A DNA stretch of 64,000 nucleotides from Apoda limacodes (taxonomy: Eukaryota > Arthropoda > Insecta > Lepidoptera > Limacodidae): the NCBI GenBank assembly GCA_946406115.1, contig OX291543.1, forward strand, positions 30,220,815 to 30,284,814, read 5' to 3'. The translations under genes were made by a program, and so were the position numbers. The notes beneath the pieces were generated by a model. It made no database searches. It saw only the letters and a program-made list of their open reading frames with translations, and was not told where the DNA came from. Shown one piece after another: positions 60,001 to 64,000 of this stretch (the first letter of the stretch is position 1; each line of letters opens with the position of its first letter).

Positions 60001-60489
60001 GATTAAGTTATATACATACAAGAATTGCTCGTTTAAAGGTATTAGATAATAAAAAGTGCCTAGATTCAGAAGGACTATGAAATTGTGGGTTTCTAAAGGT
60101 GTATGACATTTTAACTGTTCAGTTCCTCTATATTTTTAAAATATTAGCCATAATAGCCATTTCCGAGATTAAGTTATATACATATATATACATACGAGAA
60201 TTTATCGTTTAAAGGTATTAGATAATAAAAAAATGCCTAGATTCAGAAGGACTATAAGATTGTAGGTTTCTTAAGGTGTATGATGCATGCAATTGATGCC
60301 TGTCAACAAAGAAAACTACTTTCTTCTTATGTATTCTTCTTTTTATCTTCTTAATTCAGTATTTTGTCAATTTCATTGCAGATACTGCATCGTAGCTCGA
60401 GAAAATGTTTATGGAAATAGTTACGCTTGTGCTTTATTCAAAAAATCACCAGCTAGGGTTCAATGTATCAATCACGCCCAGAGATCACC
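37811..60489 (+). CDS. nord: nord/NDNF homologue, 11 exons, both ends open
   Basis: Secreted fibronectin type III protein, homologue of vertebrate NDNF and Drosophila nord. Family members are extracellular; Drosophila Nord is linked to BMP and Hedgehog signalling. Exons joined by hand: 37811-37981, 43050-43162, 43541-43629, 46543-46661, 53751-54079, 54751-54869, 55395-55553, 57099-57210, 57490-57659, 57943-58091, 60382-60489 (1638 nt, 546 codons). All junctions keep the frame and all introns are GT-AG. Family blocks in order: 'SPVFITVSPC' before the first FN3; FN3-1 strands 'LSANWDPS', 'SYCVVAS', 'SLCAA' and 'LDPSTTYFVSVFGVA'; middle domain 'LSVTTCGGAVDIEV'; FN3-2 'RYCIVAREN'. N-glycosylation sequons include NQT, NTS, NYT, NIT and NST. 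The start exon is uncertain, and the C-terminal exon (about 60 residues in the family) is beyond the window. Introns are full of transposons. Confidence 0.87.
38643..41567 (+). CDS. LINE endonuclease/reverse transcriptase, intact frame
   Basis: An uninterrupted 974-codon frame of a non-LTR retrotransposon. Residues 1-45 form a Ser/Asp-rich leader. The apurinic-type endonuclease (about 46-265) shows N52, E79 in 'VSESW', D186 and N188 in 'GDFN', D230 in 'LDLIIV' and the final 'SYHD' (H254), so its catalytic set appears complete. The reverse transcriptase (about 500-760) has motif A 'LLDFSNAFNTVD' (Asp 609), motif B 'NAGVPQGGVLSP' (about 663) and motif C 'YADD' at 695-698. The C-terminal part resembles L2/CR1/Kiri-type elements with a single long frame. 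Its sense orientation in intron 1 of the nord-like gene means host transcription reads through it. Whether it still moves is unknown; no upstream ORF1 was found. The clade is inferred from motifs only. Confidence 0.93.
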   Translation: MNSDSDSNNSFPCSSDGLNSDDSSFNASPSLSATLTSTFSDSLKHFNIVHINAQSIPAHYSDMLASFDNKNIHAVLVSESWLKPCLPSTSFSLPGFQLVRNDRKDRGGGGVAIYLRSNFSFSIINISDQISSNTSKHIFIEVKLASCKILLGVFYSPNLHINYFSSFESLLENLTPLYDHTIVMGDFNTCLLKKDRRSHLLNSIVEECNLQILPLKATHFFPNCTPSLLDLIIVSSPTHVYKHGQCAADAFSYHDLIYLSYKLRPPKAKSSILQQRNFSGMDVNRLCDDASKLNWDAVIKASSVDEKILLFNKVITDLYDTHAPIRMIKKKHLPAQWLTDEIKQMMVKRNRAKVKFKTNPCESNLAKYKLLRNRCNRMCRDAQRRYIHKSVENGDPAKIWKFLKSLGVGKTNSIPLSHDIDVNLLNQHFFSNVAIEGNKKINTLNSLSLKPTPDFPPFLLSRFSDCDVKKSIIAISSNAVGSDCISRNMILPILDIIIPIITNILNHSIASGEFPGSWKDSLIIPLPKKANPVCYSDYRPISILPFLSKVLERLVHEQLCHFLTKNNLLNPLQSGFRPGHSTVTALVKISDDIRLGIENRKVTVLTLLDFSNAFNTVDFDIQLSLLSSLNISPTAIDWFQSYLRGRRQRIKVDDSFSTWCYTNAGVPQGGVLSPLLFAIFINNITSNLSSLYHLYADDLQIYTQAPVSELRSAVAIINNDLARIMDWSTSYGLNVNPNKTQLIIVGTSRMISKINLQNLPKVSINGTVIPYSEAVKNLGIIIDQTFSWEPQLKEVSRKIFATAKSISRLRNFLPIATKIALAKSLLLPVLDYADASYLDLTEEQLNKLERLQNLCIRYIFGLRKYDHISEFRLKLKWLPIRLRRNTHFLFLLYNVLFNPSTPLYLKERFNFIGSTAHRATTNMMLKTPTHYSQAYNDSFTVTAIRLWNSLPFDVKKAQTLRIFKNLVITHYLKI
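41824..41839 (+). other. 3' UTR hairpin of the LINE
   Basis: ATCGCT-CATA-AGCGAT forms a six-pair stem with a 4-nt loop, set in 'GGAAGAAATCGCT' and 'AAGCGATAAGACCGCC'. I recall the same stem wording in 3' untranslated regions of many L2-like elements, where such hairpins serve as the template that the reverse transcriptase recognises. The function here is inferred. Confidence 0.6.
42405..42923. repeat. Foldback repeat with about 125-bp arms in intron 1
   Basis: The left arm (42405-42531) and right arm (42798-42923) are imperfect reverse complements over their whole length, sharing 'ACCATGGGAG' or 'CTCCCATGGT', 'TTTCAGGG', 'GGGTATAAACT' and 'CTAACAACATATAA'. The about 265-bp loop is a piece of the family-2 repeat. 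The right arm ends 127 bp before the acceptor of exon B. Either a MITE with long arms was invaded by family 2, or the inverted arms arose by duplication. Confidence 0.88.
42532..42728 (+). repeat. Family-2 repeat fragment in the foldback loop
   Basis: 'GCTCGTTTTTGCTCGATATT', 'AGACGCTTGAAATATTCACA', 'GGGGGGCTCCCATAGAGCAA' and 'AAAGGTACGGAGCCCTTCGT' match the right half of the copies at 52655 and 60896. The left half is absent. Confidence 0.85.
43050..43162 (+). CDS. nord: nord-like exon B
   Basis: The acceptor TTATTTCAG is followed by 113 nt and the donor G|GTTTGT. Joined to exon A in phase it reads '…GESRRLELNTSIVWQ', then 'SPVFITVSPCSRDMHSVLF'. The 'TVSPC' core corresponds to the 'VTVTPC' block of NDNF, which fixes both the frame and the family. 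There is one N-glycosylation sequon (NTS). The donor is weak (GTTTGT). Confidence 0.88.
43541..43629 (+). CDS. nord: nord-like exon C
   Basis: The acceptor ATTGTTTCAG and donor CAG|GTATTG enclose 89 nt, with phase 1 in and phase 0 out. It reads 'HLTLLKEYNGREMTTF' and 'TVHISEESIYVLQ', matching the NDNF stretch of alternating strands between the 'TVTPC' block and the first FN3 domain. Confidence 0.88.
44419..44859 (-). repeat. 441-bp MITE with GGGCGCGTTCGTT ends (intron 3)
   Basis: The terminal inverted repeats 'GGGCGCGTTCGTTCTGGGAT' (44419 on) and 'GGGCGCGTTCGTTTTGTGAT' (reverse complement from 44859) frame the block. No transposase is inside. The same family, without one end, is at 10452-10700. 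Flanking bases are A-rich on both sides (AAAA and AAAG), so the target duplication cannot be read with certainty. Confidence 0.85.
45225..45715. repeat. Foldback repeat 'AACCGACTTCAAAAAAGG' (intron 3)
   Basis: The block begins with 'AACCGACTTCAAAAAAGGAA', a phrase common in lepidopteran repeats. It contains arms of about 55 bp (about 45460-45522 and 45645-45705) that pair as 'CTGACATAAAAACTAAAAG' with 'TTTTAGTTTTTATGTCAG' and 'AAACTTTTTAACAA' with 'TTGTTAAAAAGTTT'. Related sequence lies at 7915-8265, and a fragment at 48325-48345. Confidence 0.75.
46543..46661 (+). CDS. nord: nord-like exon D (start of first FN3 domain)
   Basis: The acceptor TTTTGTTAAAG and donor AAG|GTATTA enclose 119 nt, phase 0 in, phase 2 out. 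It reads 'LSSDTGGAVAVSVRGET', a strongly basic 'RPIRLRLRVRSRRR' and 'LSANWDP'. The Trp is the conserved strand-B residue of FN3 domains. GC content is far above that of the surrounding intron. The split codon AG|T gives 'NWDPSPID', as expected. The Arg-rich stretch is more basic than in vertebrate NDNF. Confidence 0.88.
47340..47520 (+). repeat. Dispersed repeat (family 3), copy 1
   Basis: 'GTCAGGAAAAGTCATAA', 'CAGCTTATCATTTCCTGA', 'AAAACGACGTTTTCTGAA', 'TTTCATGAAAATCGTTGTAG' and 'CCGTTTCCGAGATT' are shared with 56490-56640 and 59845-60005. The family carries the palindromic core 'AAAACGACGTTTTCT'. Confidence 0.85.
48444..48735 (+). repeat. Helitron-like repeat
   Basis: The copy starts at 'ACTAGATTTTGCCAGCGGCT', 'CCGCCGGCCC' and continues to 'GGGATAAAAAGTAGCCTGTG' and 'TCCATCCCTTCAACTATCTC'. 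This order is the standard wording of a very common lepidopteran repeat usually classed as Helitron-derived. There is no coding part. Confidence 0.6.
51014..51650 (-). mobile_element. LINE family-1 copy, interrupted by its own family
   Basis: On the minus strand the copy runs from 'GTTCTCAACAGAGCGAAGCA' (about 51650) through 'TATGGAGTACTACTGC' and 'GGATACCAGCTTGGCCC' to the 3' signature near 51014. It is split at 51331-51432 by a plus-strand 3' end of the same family. Several indels break the frame (for example loss of the middle of 'CHLWAGAP'). Confidence 0.9.
51331..51432 (+). mobile_element. Short LINE family-1 3' end nested in an older copy
   Basis: 'CCCTGGTGTTGCAAGCGTCC', then the 3' signature and 'CCACCTTAGTGGTATA', with an A-run to 51432, inserted head-on into the minus-strand copy between 'GTAGAACAA' and 'TCCTCAGAAC', which are continuous in other copies. 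Only about 80 bp plus the tail were copied. The 3' end is nearly the consensus, so the insertion is younger than its host copy. Confidence 0.92.
52655..53083 (+). repeat. Family-2 repeat, full-length copy (intron 4)
   Basis: The copy opens with 'AGCGGAACCCTATAACTACG', a (GTCC)n run (about 52701-52721) and 'AGCTGTATCTCATGATCCGT', and closes with 'GTGCGCGAGTCGGACTCGCA' and 'CTTGGCCGA'. It parallels 60896-61334 over the whole length. Two similar halves, each with 'GGGGCTCCCATACAACAAA' or a variant, suggest an internal duplication in the family. Confidence 0.88.
53751..54079 (+). CDS. nord: nord-like exon E (FN3-1 and acidic linker)
   Basis: The acceptor (T)nGCAG and donor A|GTAAGT enclose 329 nt, phase 2 in, phase 1 out. 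It reads 'SPIDPQTTSYCVVASHR' and 'KNYTSLCAAHLDMHI', the strand C to C' part of FN3 with the paired cysteines seen in NDNF ('YCVV', 'SLCA'). About 75 residues follow that are rich in Asp, Glu, Asn and Ser, with NIT and NST sequons, and they end in 'YRRKKF'. This linker has no block that I can align with vertebrate NDNF and looks poorly conserved. Confidence 0.92.
54751..54869 (+). CDS. nord: nord-like exon F
   Basis: The acceptor CATATTGTAG and donor ACG|GTGAGT enclose 119 nt, phase 1 in, phase 0 out. It reads 'NTCMLYHLPGRSTKVSDR' and 'DPLITCIGERTHHSIENLDPST'. The 'CIG' and 'LDP(S)T' blocks match 'CIGN' and 'LKPDT' of NDNF. The last leads to the tyrosine corner of the FN3 domain. Confidence 0.92.
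55395..55553 (+). CDS. nord: nord-like exon G
   Basis: The acceptor TTTTTTCAG and donor AAG|GTAAAG enclose 159 nt (53 codons, phase 0 both sides). It reads 'TYFVSVFGVARDQSAG' and 'TFLASASVRPLTS', the final FN3-1 strands, then 'RLRENFPHKSEVKGRNVYYF', which corresponds to 'LKDGKI…VKRKGAKFLRF' in NDNF. Because it is in phase 0 on both sides it could be skipped without a frameshift. Confidence 0.93.
55609..55970. repeat. Dispersed repeat, copy 2 (intron 7)
   Basis: Matches 388-790 in the same orientation (blocks given there), with a 25-30 bp difference around the 'TTTATTTCATGTA' part. It starts 55 bp after the donor of exon G. Confidence 0.7.
56385..56965 (+). repeat. Family-3 repeat, copy 2, split by an insertion
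   Basis: The left part 56385-56638 ('ACAACGCCATCTATTTTCAA', 'GATGCCAGGAAGAGTCATA', 'AAACGACATTTTCTAAA', 'CCATTTCCGAGAGATT') and the right part 56926-56965 ('TATACAAGAATTGCTCG', 'GTATTAGAT') are contiguous in the copy at 59700-60050. The 287-bp element between them is listed separately. Confidence 0.85.
56639..56925. mobile_element. 287-bp TIR element nested in family 3 (intron 7)
   Basis: The ends 'TGTCGCAGGCAAATCGTAAA' and, reverse-complemented, 'TGTCGCAGGCAAATCGTATA' begin inverted repeats that pair for about 55 bp ('ATGCCTAGGC' against 'ATGTCTAGGC'). The middle has a GC-rich 'GCGAGCGAAGCGAGCGGAGC' patch. There is no transposase. The insertion point is visible because the host repeat is uninterrupted at 60005. 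A target duplication within the AT-rich flank (TATA / TTTATA) cannot be fixed. Confidence 0.82.
57026..57049. repeat. (TA)n microsatellite
   Basis: Twelve TA dinucleotides, 50 bp upstream of the acceptor of exon H. Confidence 0.95.
57099..57210 (+). CDS. nord: nord-like exon H
   Basis: The acceptor AATTTTTAG and donor ATAG|GTAAAT enclose 112 nt, phase 0 in, phase 1 out. It reads 'TAVGAAGGIWLSVTTCGGA' and 'VDIEVLTKGKKLHVAKNI'. The pattern 'V-x-T-C-x-x-A-V-x-I-x-V' is the best conserved block of the middle domain of NDNF ('IHSCLDAVQIQV'). Confidence 0.93.
57490..57659 (+). CDS. nord: nord-like exon I
   Basis: The acceptor TTTTTTCCAG and donor GAG|GTAAAT enclose 170 nt, phase 1 in, phase 0 out. 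It reads 'DPYSKFFVPAPM', a Ser/Glu/Asp-rich stretch ('SSIQESSDEGSIQFDSSSEE') and 'VRYVIKVTSSRSNQEGSV'. The last part matches 'AKYLVRLKG…GASMLKI' of NDNF. The acidic insert is longer than in the vertebrate protein. Confidence 0.92.
57943..58091 (+). CDS. nord: nord-like exon J
   Basis: The acceptor TTAATTTCAG and donor AAG|GTAAAA enclose 149 nt, phase 0 in, phase 2 out. It reads 'ITASTSRWGINTPELVEDGN' and 'RSCRTVDVAFLPATHQAADVI'. The 'RSC-x-T-V-x-V-A-F/W-L' block is the start of the second FN3 domain in the family ('RTCSSATVAWL'). Confidence 0.93.
58240..58665 (-). repeat. Two direct repeat copies around a hairpin MITE (intron 10)
   Basis: Positions 58240-58310 and 58515-58585 share 'AGGGTAAACAGATTGTAAT' (or AGGGTAAACCG…), 'TTATTGTGCACACGCC' and 'GGGAAG'. 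The second copy runs on to 58665 ('GGTGGTGCGCCAGTTG', 'AACGTTCGCTGGGTCAGC'). The reverse complement is the family at 33360. The hairpin element 58325-58497 lies between the copies. Confidence 0.8.
58325..58497. repeat. Hairpin MITE, copy 2
   Basis: The left arm 58325-58367 and right arm 58455-58497 pair imperfectly ('ACTCGAGCTATTCAGACTCT' against the complement of 'GAGTCCGAACAGCTCGAG'). The right arm end 'CAATAAGCTTA' corresponds to the 'GAGCTTATTG' end of copy 1 at 29682. The left end is more diverged. Confidence 0.75.
59005..59145 (+). repeat. Dispersed repeat shared with 6.3 kb (intron 10)
   Basis: 'GTGAAAACTTCTTTAGCGGC', 'TGTGATGGGTTAAAAA', 'CAGGCTGATCGACAATTCGT' and 'GGAAACCATAATGCCACGCC' match the reverse complement of 6295-6475. 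Confidence 0.8.
59700..60284 (+). repeat. Family-3 repeat, copy 3, with tandem duplication of its end
   Basis: The main copy 59700-60107 contains 'CAGCGCCATCTATTCTCAAG', 'TAGATGTCAGGAAGAGTCAT' and 'AAAACGACGTTTTCTAAA'. Its last part (59991-60107, 'CCGTTTCCGAGATTAAGTTA' to 'GGTGTATGAC') is repeated at 60157-60284 with about 90% identity by eye, separated by 49 bp. The second unit has a longer TATATA stretch. Confidence 0.85.
60382..60489 (+). CDS. nord: nord-like exon K (last visible)
   Basis: The acceptor TTTCATTGCAG and donor CC|GTGAGT enclose 108 nt, phase 2 in and out. It reads 'RYCIVARENVYGNSYACALF' and 'KKSPARVQCINHAQRSP', the strand C region of the second FN3 domain. The matching NDNF part is 'KFCIYKKEVDDNY…' with downstream Cys. 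The donor is strong, so at least one more exon follows. It is not found before 64000. Confidence 0.92.
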
Positions 60490-60552
60490 GTGAGTATTGC
60501 TAAAGGCTAAATAGCTAAACCACGAGTATATGGCTTATTTGTAGTTCAATAA

Positions 60553-60606
60553 AAAAGGTGCGGCTGTAACCTGCAAAGCCTGTGCTCAGCAATGGACGTA
60601 AATAGA
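60553..60606 (+). mobile_element. RTE-like LINE tail remnant
   Basis: 'GTGCGGCTGTAACCTGCAAA', 'GCCTGTGCTCAGCAATGGAC' and 'GTAAATAGAATAATGACGAT' follow the standard 3' end layout of RTE-type LINEs (GTCCAGCAGTGGACG…GATGATGA). Only about 55 bp remain. Confidence 0.5.
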
Positions 60607-60895
60607 ATAATGACGATATTAAATTTTTTTTTTTTTAAAGCTGATAGACATGTATAAAAACCATTAAAGGAATTTTGGACTGTAAAGTTATGGGGCATAA
60701 TATGGAGCTGATTGTCGTTGATGAAGAAAGAAGACGGCAAATAATATACAAGATCATTTCTTAGATAACTCACGTCCAAACTGATATGTATTTTGATACC
60801 TGAGTTTTTAAAGCAAACTTTATTAACTATCACATTATGTGATGTAATAATATTAATAATATTAAGTAGGTACCTGAAAGTTTTAAATAATTTTA

Positions 60896-61334
60896 GGGTT
60901 CCGTACCCAAAGGCTATTAGCGGAACCCTATTATTAAGACTCCGATATCCGTCCGTCCGTCTTTCACCAGGCTGTATGTCATAAACCGCGATAGTTAGAT
61001 AGTTGAAATTTTTCACAAGAGATGTATTTATGTTGCCGCTACACCAACAAATAACAAAAAAACAGAATAAAATAAATATTTAAAGGGGCTCCCATACAAC
61101 AAACGTGATTTTTTACCTCGTTTTTGCTCGACATTGATAACGGCAACAGCTAGACGCTTGAAATAATTACAGAATATTTAGTTACATATTCTATTAAAAA
61201 AAAAATAATTAAATTAAAATAAAACAAATATTTAAGGGGCCCGCTCCCATACAACAAACGTGAGTTTTTTGCCGTTATTATAGATGTTACGGAACCCTTC
61301 GTGCGCGAGTCCGACTCGCACTTGGCCGATTTTT
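60896..61334 (+). repeat. Family-2 repeat, full-length copy
   Basis: The copy runs from 'GGGTTCCGTACCCAAAGG' to 'GTGCGCGAGTCCGACTCGCA' and 'CTTGGCCGATTTTTATTTT'. It contains two half-units each with 'CTCCCATACAACAAACGTGA', like the copy at 52655. It lies 54 bp left of the hAT target duplication. Confidence 0.88.
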
Positions 61335-61395
61335 ATTTTAAATTGTATACAATATATAATAGAAACATATTTTAAAAAAAAACTATAGCCATAAT

Positions 61396-63120
61396 CAATG
61401 GCGGATTTAACGGGCAGCAAAAGAGACATTGCTCCCAGCGGAAAGTCGTTGTAGACGTTGTAATAGTCAACCAAGTTGAACCAAGTCTCCTAAAGTTTGC
61501 ATCAACGAAAGTTTACTGTGCTTCGTTGAATTGAAGAGGGGAAATGCAACGTCTATTTGCAACGAAATAAATGCAATTTTGTTTGACAAATACAATTTTT
61601 AAAAGAAATACCTATGTGGTCAAAGCTATGACGGTGCCCCTGTCATGTCTGGGGTTGGCGGAGGTGTTCAAGCAAAATTGAAAAACTTTGTCGGCGATGA
61701 TGCATTTATACCGTATATCCACTGCCTGGGTCATCAGATGAATTTAGTATTAATTCATGCAGCAGAGAATAATGCTAGTCAATCTATCAAAGTATTTTTT
61801 GCAACGATTGAAAGCATTTATAAATATTTTTCACAATCACATCGACGGTGGGACGCAATTTTAGAGGAAAGCCAAAATTCTTTGCGAAGTTCAAGCGATT
61901 TCGGCATTCAGCTTCTTAAGGAATTAAGGAAAGAAGTATATGGATAAAACATTAATTCTAGAGAAGATAAACAGCATGGTCAAGAAGGTGAAAAAGCTAT
62001 CGCTAAAAGAGTACTGCACATCAAAGGTCTAAGTACTACACGTTGGGCTTGACGATTAAAAGGTGAAAAGCGGTAATCCAGAATTTTGAATGTATTATCA
62101 ACTGCATCGAGGATGATACCTTGAGAGTTAAAGCTTCTACAGACGATATAATGAATGCCCGATCGTTGCTTTCCTGCATGAACTAGGTGTTTTTTCTCAA
62201 TTTGTTGTGGTGGCATACAGTACTCAGCCTGATAAGTACTTTTCAAGTTCAATTGCAAAAAAAGAACTTGATCTAATTATGGCTCAGAAGTGCATTCCAA
62301 CGGCATTAGAGAAATTAGGTGACTTAAGAAAAGAAAATACGTACGATGATTTTGTGCTGAAAGCGAAAAACAAATGGAAAGACATGGGCTGGGAAAATGC
62401 TGATTTTCCTATAGTCAGGAAACGAAAGATAAAAAAAATGTTCGACAAAAGAGCTACTGATTCACGATTGGAGACACATGAAAAACATCGAATGAGTTAT
62501 TACAAAGTTTTCGATACAATGAGTAGCTGGTTTTTTGATGCCTGAAAATTTGAGTAATCTAGGAGATCATTTGGAAACTAGTGTCAGCACTTTGATGAAA
62601 AAATACTCAGGATTCTTCGCTACGGATTTGAAACATGAACTGATCAGTTTCATTGACATGTATTTCTCAGGAAATCGTGATTTTTCTACCGACACTTCAC
62701 TACATTATTTGGAATTTGTAATTGCAAACAATATAATGGACAGTTTTCTAGAGTGCTGCAGTTTGTTTAGATTGTTTTTGACTTTGCCTATAGGTTCAGC
62801 TAGTGCTGAACGTGTTATGATCTCTTTGAAAATCATTTAAGAATATCGCCGTGCTTCTTTAGCTGAAAACACACTCAATAATTTCTGTATCCTTTATTTT
62901 GAAAGATCAGTGGCAAACTCACTGAATTTGGATTCTACAATAGAAATATTTGGTAAACAAAAAGCAAGATGAGGGTTCCAAGATGCATAATGCAACCTTT
63001 CTGTATTCAATAACAAAAAATTGACATACCGAAAATATTTATTGTTTTATTATGTGTACTACAAATCTGGCCCCCCCGAAGAAATTGCTGACTGGGCCTT
63101 TTTTCTTAAATCCGCCACTG
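61396..63120 (+). mobile_element. hAT transposon, 1725 bp, decayed, with 8-bp TSD
   Basis: The left end CAATGGCGGATTTAA (61396-61410) and right end, reverse-complemented, CAGTGGCGGATTTAA (63106-63120) are terminal inverted repeats with one mismatch. GCCATAAT stands immediately outside both (61388-61395 and 63121-63128), an exact 8-bp target site duplication as the hAT superfamily makes. The interior codes for hAT transposase remnants. The first half of a normal transposase gene is missing between 61411 and 61602, so the copy is internally deleted. It lies just right of the last visible nord-like exon, probably in the next intron. Confidence 0.93.
61603..62969 (+). pseudogene. hAT transposase remnant (ZMYM1/DUF4371-like)
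   Basis: The remnant starts in the catalytic core: 'CGQSYDGAPVMSGVGGG' with the conserved 'YDGA-x-x-MSG' and then 'IHCLGHQMNLVL', the family 'HC-x-x-H-x-L-N-L' block. The frame is broken by TAA at 61945 and TGA near 62050 (within 'STTRWA*RLK', the family 'TRW-x-x-R' motif), and by frameshifts in 62060-62210. It resumes at 62207-62530 and 62535-62969. The C-terminal dimerisation motif 'LTLPIGSASAERVMISLKII' is followed by a stop (62838-62840) and then, in frame, 'EYRRASLAENTLNNFCILYF'. The N-terminal zinc-finger and DNA-binding parts are absent. It is a dead gene. Confidence 0.9.
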
Positions 63121-63128
63121 GCCATAAT

Positions 63129-63846
63129 TGAACATGTCTAAAAACGTTTAGCTAGACATTCAGTACGTATCACATATATGATCGTGAGCCTCAATAAGTA
63201 TGGAAGAATAACGAAGTAGCGCTCTCCTCGGTGTTAACAAACAAGTTTTATATGTTTTTCCATTCGATTCGAATATTTTCTCAAGGGTTCGGTTGGCGAA
63301 TAATTAATCGAGCGTGTAGCATGCGGATTATTCATCCATACCTTGATCCCAAATCTTTGTTGTTCGTGGCATGTCCTGTTTGTTACTATTAGTGCAACAA
63401 ACTTTTCTGACCCGGCAGTCAAAAATCGAAACTACAGTCGCCATATTGAAATGGTGTGAACTTACAACGACACTAGCTACTAAATACCCAAGGTCAGAAG
63501 GCTAGAACAGTTTGTTTCACAGTACTGTACTCTACTTCAACTACTCATGTCACCACAAAAACTGCAAATAGTTGCCAAATCATGTAATATTTATTGTAGT
63601 ATTTGATGTAGCGCGACTGCATTGCACTTGAGGTGCTAGACAAGTGTACGCAGTACGCAGCGGCGATAACGATCATAAAAAAATTGTTACCTGACCAAAT
63701 AAAATAGATATTTTTCATTTAAACTTACCAAATAATCTGGGTTCAAACTATTTGGTCGCGTAATAACGTTCCTACGATCGCGAATTCCAGCAAGTAACAG
63801 CTTGTTTACATAAAGCGTCAGGCAGGCGTTCAGGCCAGCCGCATAC
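63129..63846. other. No gene seen; expected nord C-terminal exon not found
   Basis: I looked for an acceptor followed by the final FN3 strands and the family's C-terminal end and saw none. The sequence is unremarkable. Confidence 0.5.
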
Positions 63847-64000
63847 TACGAGAAATTTCCGATAGAAACATTCTCGTACACTCTGTGCATACATTTTGTC
63901 ACGAGAAATTTTCTTACAGTGTGCGGGGTATAGTACAAAATGTATGCACGGAGTGCGCGTCCAGCGCGCGCGAGAATTTTCTATCGGAATTTTCTCGTAA
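63847..64000. repeat. Foldback MITE at the window edge
   Basis: 'TACGAGAAATTTCCGATAGA', 'AACATTCTCGTACACTC' and 'TGTGCATACATTTTGT' on the left (63847-63900) are mirrored by 'ACAAAATGTATGCACGGAGT' and 'TTTTCTATCGGAATTTTCTC' on the right (63935-64000). The element may extend past the end of the window. The loop includes a further 'TCACGAGAAATTTTCTTAC'. Confidence 0.85.

Noticed and set aside
60546..61016. 156-codon open frame on the minus strand
   Set aside because: It runs through an RTE tail and a family-2 repeat; no domain and no splice support.
61232..61474. 80-codon open frame on the minus strand
   Set aside because: It spans the border between the family-2 repeat and the hAT left end, so it cannot be one gene.

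Overview
The window looks like AT-rich nuclear DNA of a moth or butterfly (Lepidoptera). The evidence is long AT-rich introns with GT-AG splice sites, many LINE fragments, and several short repeat families whose wording I know from lepidopteran genomes (for example the one ending in GAGTCGGACTCGC). Nothing bacterial is seen: no operons, no ribosome binding sites, no CRISPR array. The species cannot be named from the sequence.

Layout. Positions 1 to about 37.8 kb hold no host protein-coding exon that I can support. This part holds a LINE endonuclease fragment (1-290, minus), five decayed copies of one LINE family on the plus strand or as tails (4.2-5.5, 8.4, 16.0-16.4, 20.0-21.0, 28.8 kb) and a sixth at 35.3-35.6 kb. 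It also holds a 50-bp minisatellite (9.2 kb), a perfect 36-bp hairpin (15.0 kb), a 951-bp terminal-inverted-repeat element with a 7-bp target duplication (23.3-24.2 kb), a GC-rich island (26.4-26.9 kb), and small hairpin and MITE-like repeats.

From about 37.8 to 60.5 kb lies the main host gene, on the plus strand: eleven exons of a homologue of vertebrate NDNF and Drosophila nord, a secreted fibronectin type III protein. I assembled the exons by hand. All ten junctions keep the reading frame and all introns are GT-AG. The true start (signal peptide exon) is uncertain. The C-terminal exon, about 60 residues by comparison with the family, lies beyond the window.

The introns of this gene are crowded with transposons. 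Intron 1 carries a LINE with an uninterrupted 974-codon endonuclease/reverse transcriptase frame in the sense orientation, plus a foldback repeat with arms of about 125 bp. Intron 4 carries a LINE fragment with a second copy of the same family inserted into it in the opposite orientation. Intron 7 has a 287-bp TIR element inserted into an older repeat. Intron 10 holds several repeat families and a tandem duplication. After the last visible exon comes a decayed hAT transposon (61396-63120) with clear terminal inverted repeats and an exact 8-bp target site duplication. The window ends inside another foldback repeat.

I found no convincing new biological system. The most useful results are the gene model of the nord/NDNF homologue and several precisely bounded mobile elements.
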